Shown piece by piece: positions 25,992-36,127 of a DNA stretch of 64,000 nt (its first letter is position 1; each line of letters opens with the position of its first letter). Under the pieces are notes generated by a model. The model saw only the letters and a list, made by a program, of their open reading frames with translations, was not told the DNA's origin and ran no database searches. A program made the position numbers and the translations under genes. The DNA comes from Vibrio tubiashii (GTDB lineage: Bacteria; Pseudomonadota; Gammaproteobacteria; Enterobacterales; Vibrionaceae): NCBI GenBank assembly GCA_000775715.1, contig JRWQ01000008.1, forward strand, positions 346,630 to 410,629, read 5' to 3'.

Positions 25992-27212
25992 TTATTCGAA
26001 TTGACTATCAATTACAACTTCAACTGGTTCACCCATTCTAACCACTTCGCTCTCGCCAAACCAGTCCCCTTGTTTAGTAGCGACGTTGCCATCACTATCT
26101 AGACGAACTCGCACTATTAAGGACTCAAGTGAAGAGAGTTTTCTCTGTTCAATCATACTGTTACCATCATCTAGCACCACCGTGCGTGGGAAGGAACCTA
26201 GCGGATATCTTGCTGCGGCAACTGGCATGGGTGAGCCATCTGCAGTATGCACGGTTACAATCAGAGCCGCATCTGGGTCGGCGCTCACATTGTCGGCAAC
26301 AGCGATAGTCACAGCGACAGACTTACCTGTACCAATTTTCTGGCCCATCTGTTTCTGCGCATTTTCGATACTACGAGACAACATTTCATAGCGGCTATCT
26401 TGTGGACCGATCATCTGTTGCATCGCACGCCAATATCGAACTGCCGCAGGATAATCCTTACGTTCATACGAATCAAATGCCAAAAGTGAGAACACGCGTA
26501 AATCAACATAATCCTGCTGAACCAACTGCCCCAGTAAGCGGCGCGCTTTATCTTGGTCAGTATCGTCTTGAGATAACATCAATGCCTGCGCGTAACCAAG
26601 CATCACGTCAGGGTTATCCGTTTCTAGGTTATACGCTTTTTTCATTGCCCCCACGGCAGTAGCAACATCACGATTAGCAAGTGCAATGCGCCCTAGTAGT
26701 AGCCAGCCGGTTGAATCCTCAGGCTGGTAGTGAAGACGAGTGCGAAGAGCTAATGTGAGATCTTGCATTTCGTCATCGCTCAGCGTCGCACCTTCAGGAG
26801 ACATTAGTTTTTTTGACAGGGCAGGTAAGTTGGCACTAACTTCTTGCCATCTCATTACGTCTTCAGATGCACCGAACTTGAAGTAGAGGCCGTAAGACAT
26901 TCCAATAACCAATAGCGCTGAGGGTACAACCACCGCCCAAGACGATACCTTACTCTCTTGTTTTACAGATTCGCTGTCAGGGATATCATCAAGCAGAGAC
27001 TGTTTCAGATCTTCGATTAGCTCTTGTTGGTTTTCAACTAAACCTTCGTCTGTCTCCTCCTCCAACTCTTCCAAGCGATCTTTGTAAAACGCTTTGTTGA
27101 GTTCATCACGAAGCTCGTCGTCAATGTTCGACTTCTTGTTGATAAAAGGTAGTGCAATCAACAGCACGCTGACTACAACTAGAATGACAGAAGCTATCCA
27201 AAATAGTGTCAT
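25992..27212 (-). CDS. ccmI: Cytochrome c maturation protein CcmI
   Basis: Apocytochrome c chaperone that presents apocytochrome to the CcmF/CcmH ligation machinery; 406 residues. It starts with a membrane segment ('LFWIASVILVVVSVLLIALP'), has a charged cytoplasmic loop with 'NKAFYKDRLEELEEETDEG', a second membrane span ('SWAVVVPSALLVIGMSYGLY'), and a periplasmic TPR region ('WLLLGRIALANRDVATAV', 'LGYAQALMLSQ'). The C-terminal 120 residues match the CycH extension. The start overlaps the ccmH stop by one base. Last gene of the ccm operon. Confidence 0.9.
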   Translation of the reverse strand: MTLFWIASVILVVVSVLLIALPFINKKSNIDDELRDELNKAFYKDRLEELEEETDEGLVENQQELIEDLKQSLLDDIPDSESVKQESKVSSWAVVVPSALLVIGMSYGLYFKFGASEDVMRWQEVSANLPALSKKLMSPEGATLSDDEMQDLTLALRTRLHYQPEDSTGWLLLGRIALANRDVATAVGAMKKAYNLETDNPDVMLGYAQALMLSQDDTDQDKARRLLGQLVQQDYVDLRVFSLLAFDSYERKDYPAAVRYWRAMQQMIGPQDSRYEMLSRSIENAQKQMGQKIGTGKSVAVTIAVADNVSADPDAALIVTVHTADGSPMPVAAARYPLGSFPRTVVLDDGNSMIEQRKLSSLESLIVRVRLDSDGNVATKQGDWFGESEVVRMGEPVEVVIDSQFE

Positions 27213-27694
27213 TACTGCTTATCTCCATCATTCTTTTCATTAAGTAGCGCTTTTAAACGCGCCTCTTTTTCCTCATCCCACTGCTGCCCTTTTTCAACAG
27301 TAGTGGCTTTATTTTTACGACTACGAACGAAGATAAAGCCAAAGCCAAATAGCACTACAGCAATAGGGCCAAGCCAAAGAATAGACGTAGCAATCGTAAG
27401 CGGAGGATTGTATGTGACGAAGTTGCCATAGCGGGCGATCATGTAGTCGATGATCTCTTGCTTCGATTTACCTGCTTTAGTCATCTCGTACACTTTTTCA
27501 CGCAGATCAACCGCCAGCTCAGCGTTAGAGTCTGCAATGGTGTTGTTCTGACATTTGGGGCAACGCAGTGTGTTACCAAGCTCTTTGAACTGAAGCTCTT
27601 GTTCTAGAGTGTCAAACTCATGTATCTCGATAGCAGCATATGTCACTGAGGCAAAGCAAACACTCGCTAATAAAGCGGCAATCCACTTTTTCAT
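27212..27694 (-). CDS. ccmH: Cytochrome c maturation protein CcmH (thioredoxin-like/CcmL)
   Basis: Membrane-anchored thiol-disulfide protein of 160 residues that reduces the CXXCH motif of apocytochrome c. A signal peptide is followed by the redox pair in 'LRCPKCQNNTIADSNAELA' (Cys45, Cys48; the usual residue is Val rather than Lys between them) and 'YGNFVTYNPPLTIATSILWL', a C-terminal membrane anchor. It corresponds to the N-terminal half of the E. coli CcmH; the TPR half is the separate ccmI. Four-base overlap with ccmG. Confidence 0.93.
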   Translation of the reverse strand: MKKWIAALLASVCFASVTYAAIEIHEFDTLEQELQFKELGNTLRCPKCQNNTIADSNAELAVDLREKVYEMTKAGKSKQEIIDYMIARYGNFVTYNPPLTIATSILWLGPIAVVLFGFGFIFVRSRKNKATTVEKGQQWDEEKEARLKALLNEKNDGDKQ

Positions 27695-28245
27695 GATTTG
27701 GCCTCCGCTAGCATCTCGTCATACATCGGCTTTAACTTTTCATTCCAGTTACGATCATTAACATCGCCAACATGGCGATAGCGAATGATGCCCTCCGCAT
27801 CAATCAGAAACGTCTCTGGCGCGCCATAGACGCCCAAGTCAAGCCCAAGCATGCCGTTGCCGTCAAACAGACTAATTAGGTAGGGGTTACCTAAGTCAGT
27901 TAGCCAGCCTACCGCTTTGGCGCGATCATCTTTATAGTTTAAGCCAATGATCTTTACACCCTGAGCTGCTAGCTCATTTAAATATTGATGCTCGGCATAA
28001 CAAGTCGGACACCAGGTCGCCCATACGTTGAGTAGCAGTGGCTCACCCTTAAAAATGGCCTGATCGTACAGTTTTCCGGGCTCTGCGAGATCTTCTAGAC
28101 GAAATTCTGGTACATGTTTACCAACCAATACAGACTCAAGCTTAGTCGGATCATCTCCGTGCTGGTTTTTAATAAGCTGAGTCGCAAAGACTGCAACCAA
28201 GCCTAAGAAAACTACTAAAGGAATAAACAGAAACTTCTTATTCAT
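27691..28245 (-). CDS. ccmG: Thiol:disulfide interchange protein CcmG/DsbE
   Basis: Periplasmic thioredoxin-fold protein anchored by an N-terminal helix; 184 residues (E. coli 185). The active site is 'NVWATWCPTCYAEHQYL' (Cys79-Pro-Thr-Cys82). It keeps the haem-binding cysteines of apocytochrome c reduced, taking electrons from DsbD/CcdA. Other family segments: 'GLNYKDDRAKAVGWL' and 'YGAPETFLIDAEGIIRYRH'. Overlaps ccmF by one base and ccmH by four. Confidence 0.95.
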   Translation of the reverse strand: MNKKFLFIPLVVFLGLVAVFATQLIKNQHGDDPTKLESVLVGKHVPEFRLEDLAEPGKLYDQAIFKGEPLLLNVWATWCPTCYAEHQYLNELAAQGVKIIGLNYKDDRAKAVGWLTDLGNPYLISLFDGNGMLGLDLGVYGAPETFLIDAEGIIRYRHVGDVNDRNWNEKLKPMYDEMLAEAKS

Positions 28246-30203
28246 TATGCCTCCTGCTTGTTCGTGTTCTTTCTGAAACGGTAGCGTTTATCACTAATTG
28301 CGATCGCTCCACCCAATGCCATTAACAACGAACCAGCCCAAATCCAGCGAACAAACGGCTTATGATAAATACGAACCGCCCAAGACTTGTTGTCATCCAA
28401 ACGCTCACCCATCGCAATGTACAAATCTCGTGTAATGCCACGATCAATTGCTGCTTCCGTCATCATAGATCGAGCTGTAGTGTAGAAACGCTTTTCAGCA
28501 TGCAAGGTATTGATGTATTTACCATCTCGCGTGATCTTAAAATCGGCAATATAACCATCATAGTTAGGGCCATCTTTATCGCGTAGCCCTTGGAAATGGA
28601 AGTCGTAACCTTGGATCTGGATATGCTCACCCGGAGCAAGGCGCACATCACGTTCAATACTGTAGTTCTGAACCATAGCGATACCAATCACGCTCACCGC
28701 CAAGCCAAGGTGACCTAGCATCATCGCCCAGTGACTACGCTGCAGTTTTTTCACCCCTTCCATAAATGGATGGCGGTGCGTCGCACGTTGATAAAGTTCA
28801 AATCCGTGTAGGCATATGATCCACAACGACATTACCCAACCTAAATAAGCCATAAACAGGAAGTGCTCAGAGAACAAACTGACGAATACACCCGCTAGGA
28901 CCAAAGACACCACACCTGAAATCATCATTGGTTTCTTTAGGCTTGATAAATTGTCGCGTTTCCAACGGATCAGTGGACCAATACCAAGTAGGAAGGCAAA
29001 CGGAATCATCAACCAAGCAAACAGCATATCGAAAAATGGCGCACCGATAGAGACCGATCCCAAACCAATTTGCTTATGCACTAGTGGCAACAGAGTACCC
29101 ACCAGAACAACCACAAGCGCGGCTATCAAAAGCACATTGTTAGCCAACAACGCATTCTCACGAGAAACCAAATCGAAGTTGCCGCGTACGCGGACGGATG
29201 CACCTTTTAGTGCAAACAACAGTAACGACCCGCCAATCACGAACACCAAGAAGCCAAGAATAAACATACCGCGCGATGGGTCGGACGCAAAGGCGTGAAC
29301 TGAAACCAAAATACCCGAACGTACTAGGAAGGTACCCAGTAAGCTTAGTGAAAAAGCAGAGATCGCCAATAGCACTGTCCACGCTTTAAACGTTCCACGC
29401 TTCTCAGTCACCGCTAATGAGTGCATAAGTGCGGTACCGGCTAACCAAGGCATGAACGATGCGTTTTCTACTGGATCCCAAAACCACCAGCCACCCCAGC
29501 CTAATTCGTAGTATGCCCACCATGAACCGAGCGCGATACCTAGCGTTAGGAATAGCCACGCGGCAGTCGTCCACGGTCGAGACCAGCGAGCCCATGCGGT
29601 ATCAAGACGACCTGTCATCAGAGATGCAATTGCAAAAGAGAAAGCAACAGAGAATCCCACGTAACCCATGTAGAGCATAGGTGGGTGGATGATTAAACCA
29701 GGATCTTGCAGGAGTGGATTTAAGTCACGACCATCGACTGGGAAGAATGGCAAGGTACGCAAGAATGGGTTTGAAGTCAGGATAATAAACAGTAGGAAAC
29801 CAACGGTAATCATACCCATCACAGCCAATACACGCGCAACAGACTCTTGTGGCATTCCACGGCTAAAGCTCGCGACAGCAACCGTCCATGCAGCTTGAAT
29901 TAGCACCCAAAGAAGGAGTGAGCCTTCGTGGGCACCCCAGACTGCTGTTAAACGATAATACCAAGGCAATTGACTGTTCGAATTGCTCGCCACGTAGTTA
30001 AGCGTGAAGTCATTGGTATAAAACGCCCACAACAAAATGGCAAACGAGATAGCGAGAAGCAAAAACATGCCCCATGACAGCGGTCTAGCGCTGTTCATGA
30101 GTAGTGTGTTGTTTTTAGATGCCCCCACCAGAGGCAAAATACTTAGCAATACGGCTAATGCCAAAGAGATGATCAGTGCAAAATGGCCGATTTCAGCAAT
30201 CAT
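28245..30203 (-). CDS. ccmF: Cytochrome c haem lyase subunit CcmF
   Basis: Large multispanning inner-membrane protein of 652 residues (E. coli 647) that ligates haem from CcmE to apocytochrome c. The tryptophan-rich WWD motif is in '[19 protein letters not shown]', preceded by 'GSLLLWVL'-type segments and by '[19 protein letters not shown]'; the conserved periplasmic His residues lie near these. The C-terminal periplasmic domain ('[19 protein letters not shown]') and a final membrane span are present. Starts four bases before the ccmE stop. Full length. Confidence 0.97.
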   Translation of the reverse strand: MIAEIGHFALIISLALAVLLSILPLVGASKNNTLLMNSARPLSWGMFLLLAISFAILLWAFYTNDFTLNYVASNSNSQLPWYYRLTAVWGAHEGSLLLWVLIQAAWTVAVASFSRGMPQESVARVLAVMGMITVGFLLFIILTSNPFLRTLPFFPVDGRDLNPLLQDPGLIIHPPMLYMGYVGFSVAFSFAIASLMTGRLDTAWARWSRPWTTAAWLFLTLGIALGSWWAYYELGWGGWWFWDPVENASFMPWLAGTALMHSLAVTEKRGTFKAWTVLLAISAFSLSLLGTFLVRSGILVSVHAFASDPSRGMFILGFLVFVIGGSLLLFALKGASVRVRGNFDLVSRENALLANNVLLIAALVVVLVGTLLPLVHKQIGLGSVSIGAPFFDMLFAWLMIPFAFLLGIGPLIRWKRDNLSSLKKPMMISGVVSLVLAGVFVSLFSEHFLFMAYLGWVMSLWIICLHGFELYQRATHRHPFMEGVKKLQRSHWAMMLGHLGLAVSVIGIAMVQNYSIERDVRLAPGEHIQIQGYDFHFQGLRDKDGPNYDGYIADFKITRDGKYINTLHAEKRFYTTARSMMTEAAIDRGITRDLYIAMGERLDDNKSWAVRIYHKPFVRWIWAGSLLMALGGAIAISDKRYRFRKNTNKQEA

Positions 30204-30685
30204 TGACCGCTTCCTTGTTTTTGTTGTTCTGTGTACTGTAGCGGCTCATGCGTCTTCTTCATTGCATCAGCAATTTCCGGTGGCATGTACTCTTCATCGT
30301 GTTTTGCTAACACTTCAAAAGCCTCAATTGTCGTAGCATCTTTCAACACGCCTTGAGCCACAATACCCTGCCCTTCACGGAACAGATCCGGAAGAATGCC
30401 ATCATAGACGATAGTGACTTTCGGACCGACATCATGCAGATCGAATGATACGCGCAGAGATTCTGGGTCACGCTTGACCGAGCCAACCACGACCATTCCT
30501 CCGATGCGTAAACGTTGTCCAACCTCGGGTTTAGTACCGTCAGGTTTACCATTGACCAGCTCAGTTGGGGTGTAAAAAAGGTCCATATTTTGGTTCAATG
30601 CATAAAGCATTAAGCCAATCGTAGAACTGATACCAATAAAGATTGCGAGAACAATACCGAGTCTCTTTTTACGTCTTGGATTCAT
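30200..30685 (-). CDS. ccmE: Haem chaperone CcmE
   Basis: Periplasmic haem chaperone with one N-terminal membrane anchor; 161 residues (E. coli 159). It covalently binds haem through His129 in '[12 protein letters not shown]', followed by Tyr133 as in E. coli His130/Tyr134. The OB-fold core '[19 protein letters not shown]' and '[18 protein letters not shown]' are typical. It overlaps ccmD and ccmF by four bases each. Confidence 0.96.
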   Translation of the reverse strand: MNPRRKKRLGIVLAIFIGISSTIGLMLYALNQNMDLFYTPTELVNGKPDGTKPEVGQRLRIGGMVVVGSVKRDPESLRVSFDLHDVGPKVTIVYDGILPDLFREGQGIVAQGVLKDATTIEAFEVLAKHDEEYMPPEIADAMKKTHEPLQYTEQQKQGSGQ

Positions 30686-30888
30686 AACGTGTTCTCCAAA
30701 TTTTTTGCGGCATCAATTCGTGCCTGTCTATCAACTTTTGCTTGTACTTCATTAAGTAGAGCGCGACCGCGTTTTACACTCACAATCAGTAAGATCAGCA
30801 TTACGCCAAACGTAATGCCAAACGCAGCCCAAACATATCCTGCGTAACCGCCCATCGCGAAGAAATCACTCAAAGATTCAAAATGCAT
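30682..30888 (-). CDS. ccmD: Haem exporter protein CcmD
   Basis: Small single-span membrane protein of 68 residues (E. coli 69) that helps release holo-CcmE from CcmABC. It reads '[20 protein letters not shown]' then a membrane span and a basic cytoplasmic tail. The tyrosine-glycine 'GGYAGYVW' motif is the family hallmark. It is two bases after ccmC and overlaps ccmE by four. Confidence 0.94.
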   Translation of the reverse strand: MHFESLSDFFAMGGYAGYVWAAFGITFGVMLILLIVSVKRGRALLNEVQAKVDRQARIDAAKNLENTL

Positions 30889-30890
30889 AG

Positions 30891-31643
30891 TTAACTCCCT
30901 CGCTGAGACTTACTGGTGGCTAACTGAATAACCCAAGGACGATGACCCTCTTTGCTAATGATCTCATTACGAAAACGGATCATGGTTAACGAGCCAAAGA
31001 AAAAAGCAAAGCCAAAAATATTCAACAATAGAGGCCACAGCATATCGCTTGAAATTGAAGGTTTTTCGAATTTGGTAATCGTTGCCCCTTGATGAAGGGT
31101 GTTCCACCATTCAACAGAAAAGTGAATGATAGGAAGATTAACCACACCAACAATAGCTAAAATACCGGCCGCTTTCGCTGCGGTTTTCTGATCATCAAAT
31201 GCGTGATATAGCGCAATTACACCGAGATATAGGAATAGAAGAATCAGCTCAGAAGTTAAGCGCGCATCCCAAACCCACCAAGTGCCCCACATAGGTTTAC
31301 CCCAAATAGCGCCAGTCAAAAGAGCAATAAAGGTGTAGACAGCGCCAATAGGAGCCATTGCAGCCGCCGCCATATTTGACAGACGAACTTGCCAAACAAT
31401 CCCGATGAATGCAGCAATCGCCATCGACATATACACGCCCATTGACCAAATTGCTGAAGGGACATGAATATAGATAATTCTAAAGCTGTCACCTTGTTGG
31501 TAATCAGAAGGCGCGAAAGCTAATCCCCACACTGTACCGGCGCTTAAACATGCCAGTGCCAATATGGAAAACCAGGGCAACAACTTACCGCAAAGCTGAT
31601 AAGCTGTTTCGGGCTTGGCATAAGGATGGAGCCATTTCCACAT
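30891..31643 (-). CDS. ccmC: Haem exporter protein CcmC
   Basis: Six-span inner-membrane protein, 250 residues from the ATG at 31643 (E. coli 245), that loads haem onto CcmE. The WWD motif is 'GKPMWGTWWVWDARLTSELI', with flanking His residues in 'IIYIHVPSAIWSMGVY' and 'LPIIHFSVEWWNTLHQG'. I prefer 31643 over the ATG at 31655 because the family starts 'MWK.LH'. A 102-base gap to ccmB is the only sizeable break in the operon. Confidence 0.96.
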   Translation of the reverse strand: MWKWLHPYAKPETAYQLCGKLLPWFSILALACLSAGTVWGLAFAPSDYQQGDSFRIIYIHVPSAIWSMGVYMSMAIAAFIGIVWQVRLSNMAAAAMAPIGAVYTFIALLTGAIWGKPMWGTWWVWDARLTSELILLFLYLGVIALYHAFDDQKTAAKAAGILAIVGVVNLPIIHFSVEWWNTLHQGATITKFEKPSISSDMLWPLLLNIFGFAFFFGSLTMIRFRNEIISKEGHRPWVIQLATSKSQRGS

Positions 31644-31745
31644 CTTTGTTCTCACTCTTACTTCTAGTTTCGTTTAACTATTTTGTTAAATCGTTATTGG
31701 TTTTTAATTTAATGACCAAGAAAATTTGTGCTTGCTCAAAAACTA

Positions 31746-32414
31746 CTAATTGACACTGACGCGCAGCGCCGCACTAATCGCAAATGGCGTTAAGGTCATT
31801 GCGCCCATAAACATTGCACCAAGAATCGCTAATTGTCCGTTATACGCCATGCCTAGTGAGGCGGCATCAATCGCTGATGTCGCAAAAATCAAAATCGGGA
31901 TATAGAGAGGCAGTACCAGCAAGCTAAGCAGCACACCACCCTTTTGTAATCCAACCGTTAAAGCCACGCCAATAGCACCGATGAAACTCAAGGTTGGCGT
32001 TCCGACTAAAAGTGTCAAAACTACCGCCAACCAGGTATTGAGATCTAATGACAGTAAGATCGACAGTAACGGGCTAATCAAAATTAACGGTAGGCCTGTC
32101 AATAACCAGTGAGCAATCACTTTAGAGATCACCACTATGGGCAATGGCACAGGCATTAGCATCATTTGCTCTAGTGCACCATCTTGGAAATCATCACGGA
32201 ACAAACGCTCTAGGGAAAGAAGCGCGGAAAGCAGCGCCGCAACCCAAACAATGCCTGCTGCAATGCGGGCTAACAAATTTGGCTCTGGGCCAATACTCAA
32301 TGGGAACAGGGTGATAACAATAATAAAAAACCACAGAGGGTTAAAAATGTCCGCTTGGCGTCGAAAAGCTATCAGCAGTTCACGTCGTATAATGCTGTTT
32401 ATAGTGCCGAACAT
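31746..32414 (-). CDS. ccmB: Haem exporter ABC permease CcmB
   Basis: Membrane subunit of the CcmABCD release complex; 222 residues (E. coli 220), six spans. Family segments: 'IRRELLIAFRRQADIFNPLW', 'LLSLERLFRDDFQDGALEQM' and 'HWLLTGLPLILISPLL'. It works with the ATPase CcmA to free haem-loaded CcmE from CcmC. It starts two bases after the ccmA stop. Confidence 0.96.
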   Translation of the reverse strand: MFGTINSIIRRELLIAFRRQADIFNPLWFFIIVITLFPLSIGPEPNLLARIAAGIVWVAALLSALLSLERLFRDDFQDGALEQMMLMPVPLPIVVISKVIAHWLLTGLPLILISPLLSILLSLDLNTWLAVVLTLLVGTPTLSFIGAIGVALTVGLQKGGVLLSLLVLPLYIPILIFATSAIDAASLGMAYNGQLAILGAMFMGAMTLTPFAISAALRVSVN

Positions 32415-32416
32415 GA

Positions 32417-33037
32417 CTAATTCCCTAATTTTATTTTTCTAAGTTTTGGGTTATCGGCAAACATATCTTGGTGCGTGGTGAGCATAACAATCCCACCATT
32501 TTCCGCATGTTGCAAAAATAGCGATTCCAATACCTTAACACCCTGCTTATCAATCGCAGTCAAAGGTTCATCAAGAATCCAAAGTTTGTGATCACTTAAC
32601 CACAAACGAGCCAAAGCAACGCGACGCTGCTGGCCCGCAGACAACTGTGCAACAGGAACATCTTCTCGACCAGCAAGGCCAACTTTAGTCAGCGCATTAT
32701 AGATTGCCTGCTTATCAACGGGCTTTTTCGAATGAATGCTTAAATAGAACCTAAGGTTCTCATAGGCAGTAAGCTCGCGCTTTACCCCAGTCTGATGACC
32801 TAAGAAAAGCAAATCTTGGTGGAAAGCGTCTCGGTTTGACTCGATATTCTCATTGTTCCAATAAATCTCGCCGTTATCACGATCACCCAAGCCGGTAATA
32901 ATACGCAGCAAAGTGGTTTTCCCGGTGCCATTTCGACCTTCTACCTGAACGAGTTCTCCAGAATCTACACTAAAAGAAAGGGTTTCAAAGAGAATTCTTT
33001 CATCTCTAATTGCTGTCAGTTGAGATACTTCTAACAT
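32417..33037 (-). CDS. ccmA: Haem exporter ABC ATPase CcmA
   Basis: ATPase of the CcmAB transporter-like complex, 206 residues (E. coli 207). Walker A '[19 protein letters not shown]', signature '[19 protein letters not shown]', Walker B '[12 protein letters not shown]', and the switch His in 'VMLTTHQDM'. First gene of ccmABCDEFGHI, 248 bases downstream of the chemotaxis operon terminator, so the operon has its own promoter there. Confidence 0.96.
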   Translation of the reverse strand: MLEVSQLTAIRDERILFETLSFSVDSGELVQVEGRNGTGKTTLLRIITGLGDRDNGEIYWNNENIESNRDAFHQDLLFLGHQTGVKRELTAYENLRFYLSIHSKKPVDKQAIYNALTKVGLAGREDVPVAQLSAGQQRRVALARLWLSDHKLWILDEPLTAIDKQGVKVLESLFLQHAENGGIVMLTTHQDMFADNPKLRKIKLGN

Positions 33038-33253
33038 TGGCCGTCACTAGGGTCTGTTAACCTTTTTCGGTTAAACTTTATTCTAGACAAGAGGGCCATC
33101 AGACCCAGGGTATTCTTCGAGCTAATATCTTACCACAGCCAATTCAGCACAAAATAGAATTAGACCTATACGAATCACGAAACTACGTAAGAATCTGTTA
33201 ATATTCAAACATAAATCTTATTAACTACCACTAAATGGTTACATTTAAAAATA

Positions 33254-33282
33254 AAAAAAGTGTCCAAAGACACTTTTTATGC
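33254..33282 (-). terminator. Terminator of the flagellar/chemotaxis operon
   Basis: On the minus strand AAAAAGTGTC pairs with GACACTTTTT around TTTG and is followed by more Ts, just after the DUF2802 gene. Confidence 0.85.
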
Positions 33283-33285
33283 AAC

Positions 33286-33780
33286 CTACCTTTTAGCGCT
33301 TCGCTTTCGGGCAGCAAGTTTCTGCTGTTGAGGACGAGTTTCTAGAGGAGGGACTTTCTCTTTACCAGAGATTTTGTTCTGCAAAGACATCATCAACTCA
33401 GCTTCTGCTTTTGGCAGCTCACACTCTTCGATGAGTTCATTCACGTCCGCGCCGAGCTGGACCATTTTACTCGCCCGTGAATACAAACGGCCATCACTAT
33501 CAGCTTGCTCTAATTCGGTTATACGCTCATTAAAATGCTGAATAATATCTTGTTGTTCGCTGACCTTTTGGCCAAGCCCAACAACCACTGAGCGTACTTC
33601 GAGCAATTGCTTATTCGCTTTTTGTAGCTCTTTATCGAGATGACGATTTTGTTGGCGTAGATGTTCTGCAGAACGTGTTTGCGCTCGCTTCACTCTGAAT
33701 AGCGATAAACAAACAAACAAAAAAACTAACGCGATTGCTCCAGCAATCACTGGAGCACTGGTCATCCAACTAGTGTCCAT
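33286..33780 (-). CDS. DUF2802 protein at the end of the chemotaxis operon
   Basis: A 164-residue protein with an N-terminal membrane anchor ('VIAGAIALVFLFVCLSLF'), a coiled coil over about residues 35-90 ('HLRQQNRHLDKELQKANKQL') and a C-terminal helical part with 'LGADVNELIEECELPKAEAE', ending in a basic tail. This is the DUF2802 family, seen next to cheW in vibrios and relatives (V. cholerae VC2058). Function unknown; position and topology suggest a membrane-linked accessory of the polar chemosensory or flagellar machinery. Its start overlaps the cheW stop (TAATG). Confidence 0.8.
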   Translation of the reverse strand: MDTSWMTSAPVIAGAIALVFLFVCLSLFRVKRAQTRSAEHLRQQNRHLDKELQKANKQLLEVRSVVVGLGQKVSEQQDIIQHFNERITELEQADSDGRLYSRASKMVQLGADVNELIEECELPKAEAELMMSLQNKISGKEKVPPLETRPQQQKLAARKRSAKR

Positions 33781-34274
33781 TACAGGTGAGCCATCTCATC
33801 CCATTCTTCGTCAGTAAGAAGCTTGTTAAGGTCAACTAGGATAAGCAGTTTGCCATCGCGGTTGCTAACACCTTGGATAAACTTAGCACTCTCATCAGTA
33901 CCAACACTTGGTGTTGTATCGATTTCAGAAGAACGTAGGTAAACAACTTCAGCAACGCTGTCGACTAGAATGCCTATTACTTGGTGCTCAGACTCAATCA
34001 CAATGATACGAGTGTTATCTGTGATTTCACCTTCCATCAAACCGAAACGTGAGCGAGTATCGATAACCGTTACAACATTACCACGCAGGTTGATAATACC
34101 TAGTACATAATCTGGCGCACCCGGTACTGGAGCGATTTCAGTGTAACGAAGAACTTCACGAACCTGCATAACATTAATGCCGTACGTCTCTTCTTCTAGT
34201 TGGAACGTCACCCACTGAAGCACTTCGTCGTTCGATTGATCTTTACGTACTTCTACTTCATTTGTTTGAGACAT
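33780..34274 (-). CDS. cheW: Chemotaxis coupling protein CheW
   Basis: Cytoplasmic adaptor linking methyl-accepting receptors to CheA; 164 residues. Family motifs: 'VTFQLEEETYGINVMQVREV', 'APVPGAPDYVLGIINLRGNV', 'VIDTRSRFGL' and 'VGILVDSVAEVV'. It lies between parP and the DUF2802 gene. Its partner CheA and the array-anchoring ParP (also CheW-like) are in the same operon. Confidence 0.96.
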   Translation of the reverse strand: MSQTNEVEVRKDQSNDEVLQWVTFQLEEETYGINVMQVREVLRYTEIAPVPGAPDYVLGIINLRGNVVTVIDTRSRFGLMEGEITDNTRIIVIESEHQVIGILVDSVAEVVYLRSSEIDTTPSVGTDESAKFIQGVSNRDGKLLILVDLNKLLTDEEWDEMAHL

Positions 34275-34311
34275 ACCTTATCCTCTCTAAGCCTAAATTG
34301 GCACAAATGTT

Positions 34312-35349
34312 TTAATTATCTAATGCTTTGACATCAAGCCCTGCATTAAGCATAGCTATCAATGCTTCAACATGTATCAAAGCACACATTTTTTCTTTAA
34401 CCATACCGGCAAGCCACGGGCGTTTTCCCGCCGTTTCGCGCCAGCGAACCATTTCTGGATTTAATGATTCAGTACCCATAAGTTGCGTCGAAGCTAAGCC
34501 CCACATGCTTTCACCTAACATCACTATGTACTGGTATGCTTCTTGGTGGCTATCACCTGTAAGCTTTTCAGGCATCACCCACTTGGCGGTATCGACAACA
34601 TCAAGCTGAGCTTCACGGCTGGTTTGCAGTCCAAGATACCAATCAGGCCTTCCGATAAGGTGATTCATCTCAGCCGTACGATGTATGCCGCCCAGTTCAT
34701 CTAGTGGGACAGCAAACGTCACGCCATTGACATCGAAATAAAGCACCTGAAAATCGATATCACGTTGTGTTGATTGCCATGTGCCAATATCACTACCACC
34801 CGTTTGAGTCTCAAGGCTTGGGTCAACCTCAACATCAAGTGTGGTCTCGACCTCAATTTCTGGCTCCGCGACTATTGGCTCGGCTACCGCTTGTTCAGCA
34901 ACGGGGTCAGGTTGAGCGATTTGCTCGTCCAGTGTCGGTTCTTCCACCGCTACTTCTGGCTCATCAATCACCCACTCTTGTATCTCTTCTACGGCAGGCT
35001 CAACCTGAACTTGAGCAATACTTACCGTATTTTGCTCCATTACCTCTTCGAGCTCTAACTCTGCAACCGGGTTGGTGCTTTCTAACTGTTCTAATAAGCG
35101 CTCTACATCTTCGAGGTTAGGAACTTCTACCATCTCCTCAGTAGGGCGCTGGTAGTAACTTTTCGCTTCTACCGACTGAACCATAGGCTGTAAGCTATAT
35201 TCTTCGGCATCCGCCTCAGCGACCGCTTCGACTTCTTTAAGTGGTGCTGGCTCTGCTTGGTAGACATCCGCGTCTAGCGACTCTTCAAGAAGCGCAGAAA
35301 AGTAATCGTCTAATGCCTGTTCACTTGAGAGCAAAGAGTGACTAGTCAT
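34312..35349 (-). CDS. parP: ParP, CheW-like array localisation protein
   Basis: A 345-residue protein. The first 190 residues are an acidic, Glu/Pro/Val-rich low-complexity region ('EPEVAVEEPTLDEQIAQPDP'); the last 150 form a CheW-like domain ('FQVLYFDVNGVTFAVPLDEL', 'MNHLIGRPDWYLGLQTS', 'AGMVKEKMCALIHVEAL'). In V. cholerae and V. parahaemolyticus ParP (VC2060) binds ParC and CheA and keeps chemosensory arrays at the pole. The gene overlaps parC by eight bases, the expected order. Length and architecture agree with ParP. Confidence 0.9.
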   Translation of the reverse strand: MTSHSLLSSEQALDDYFSALLEESLDADVYQAEPAPLKEVEAVAEADAEEYSLQPMVQSVEAKSYYQRPTEEMVEVPNLEDVERLLEQLESTNPVAELELEEVMEQNTVSIAQVQVEPAVEEIQEWVIDEPEVAVEEPTLDEQIAQPDPVAEQAVAEPIVAEPEIEVETTLDVEVDPSLETQTGGSDIGTWQSTQRDIDFQVLYFDVNGVTFAVPLDELGGIHRTAEMNHLIGRPDWYLGLQTSREAQLDVVDTAKWVMPEKLTGDSHQEAYQYIVMLGESMWGLASTQLMGTESLNPEMVRWRETAGKRPWLAGMVKEKMCALIHVEALIAMLNAGLDVKALDN

Positions 35350-36118
35350 CGATGGCTAACCTCTCTAAATAGAGCAACAATTGCTTGTAGGCGAACACGC
35401 CACGGCTACCCGATGCAAAATGAGAAACGGGCAAGTGTTTCAAGCTCGCATCTCTAAACTTGGTATCAATTGGCACTGCGGATGACCACACTTGTTGTGG
35501 GTAATCTTTTTTCAGCTGCTGTAGTGTCTGCAATGACGCTCGTGTACGTTTGTCGTACATTGTTGGCACGATCGTGACATTAAATGACTTATTACGTGAT
35601 TTTTGCATAATAGCCAAAGTGCGAATCATGCGTTCAAGACCCTTCATTGCCAAGAACTCAGTTTGCACTGGAATCAAGATTCGATCACTAGCAGCAAGTG
35701 CGTTCACCATCATCACACCAAGTATTGGTGGGCAATCAATCAACACATAATCATATTGAGTCTTCAATGCCATCAAAGCACGCTTAAGTATAAGCCCCAT
35801 ACCGCTGCGGTTACCCATCACTCTGTCGAGTGTAGCCAAAGACATATGAGCAGGAATGATATCGATACCTTCGATATCCGACTGCATAACCAGTGGCTTG
35901 ACTGTCTGTTCGGTATACTCTTTGAGTTGAAACAGATCGAATAGACTCGATGGTACATTATCCGAGTCGTAACCTAGGTATGTCGTCAATGAAGCGTGAG
36001 GGTCAGTATCGACCAACAAGACACGCTTTCCTTGTTTACTCAGCAAACCAGCCAAAGTGATGGTCGTTGTGGTCTTACCCACACCTCCTTTCTGATTCGC
36101 TATACTCCAAACAATCAT
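35342..36118 (-). CDS. parC: ParC, ParA-like ATPase for polar chemotaxis arrays
   Basis: A 258-residue Soj/ParA-type ATPase with deviant Walker A 'NQKGGVGKTTTTITLAGLL', Walker A' region 'VLLVDTDPHASLTTYLG', and 'YDYVLIDCPPILGVMMVNAL'. In Vibrio it forms a polar gradient that recruits ParP and the chemosensory arrays so that both daughters inherit them; it is not a chromosome or plasmid partitioner here, since there is no ParB gene or parS site beside it and it sits between cheB and parP (VC2061 position). Confidence 0.92.
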   Translation of the reverse strand: MIVWSIANQKGGVGKTTTTITLAGLLSKQGKRVLLVDTDPHASLTTYLGYDSDNVPSSLFDLFQLKEYTEQTVKPLVMQSDIEGIDIIPAHMSLATLDRVMGNRSGMGLILKRALMALKTQYDYVLIDCPPILGVMMVNALAASDRILIPVQTEFLAMKGLERMIRTLAIMQKSRNKSFNVTIVPTMYDKRTRASLQTLQQLKKDYPQQVWSSAVPIDTKFRDASLKHLPVSHFASGSRGVFAYKQLLLYLERLAIDD

Positions 36119-36127
36119 CGATAACCT

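Noticed and set aside
34767..35120. Long plus-strand frames opposite parP (117 and 94 codons)
   Set aside because: Shadows of the repetitive Glu/Pro/Val coding of ParP; no start signal and low-complexity sequence.
35342..36118. parC as a plasmid or chromosome partition gene indicating a replicon origin
   Set aside because: There is no parB or parS next to it, and it lies in the chemotaxis operon beside parP, as the polar array ATPase does.
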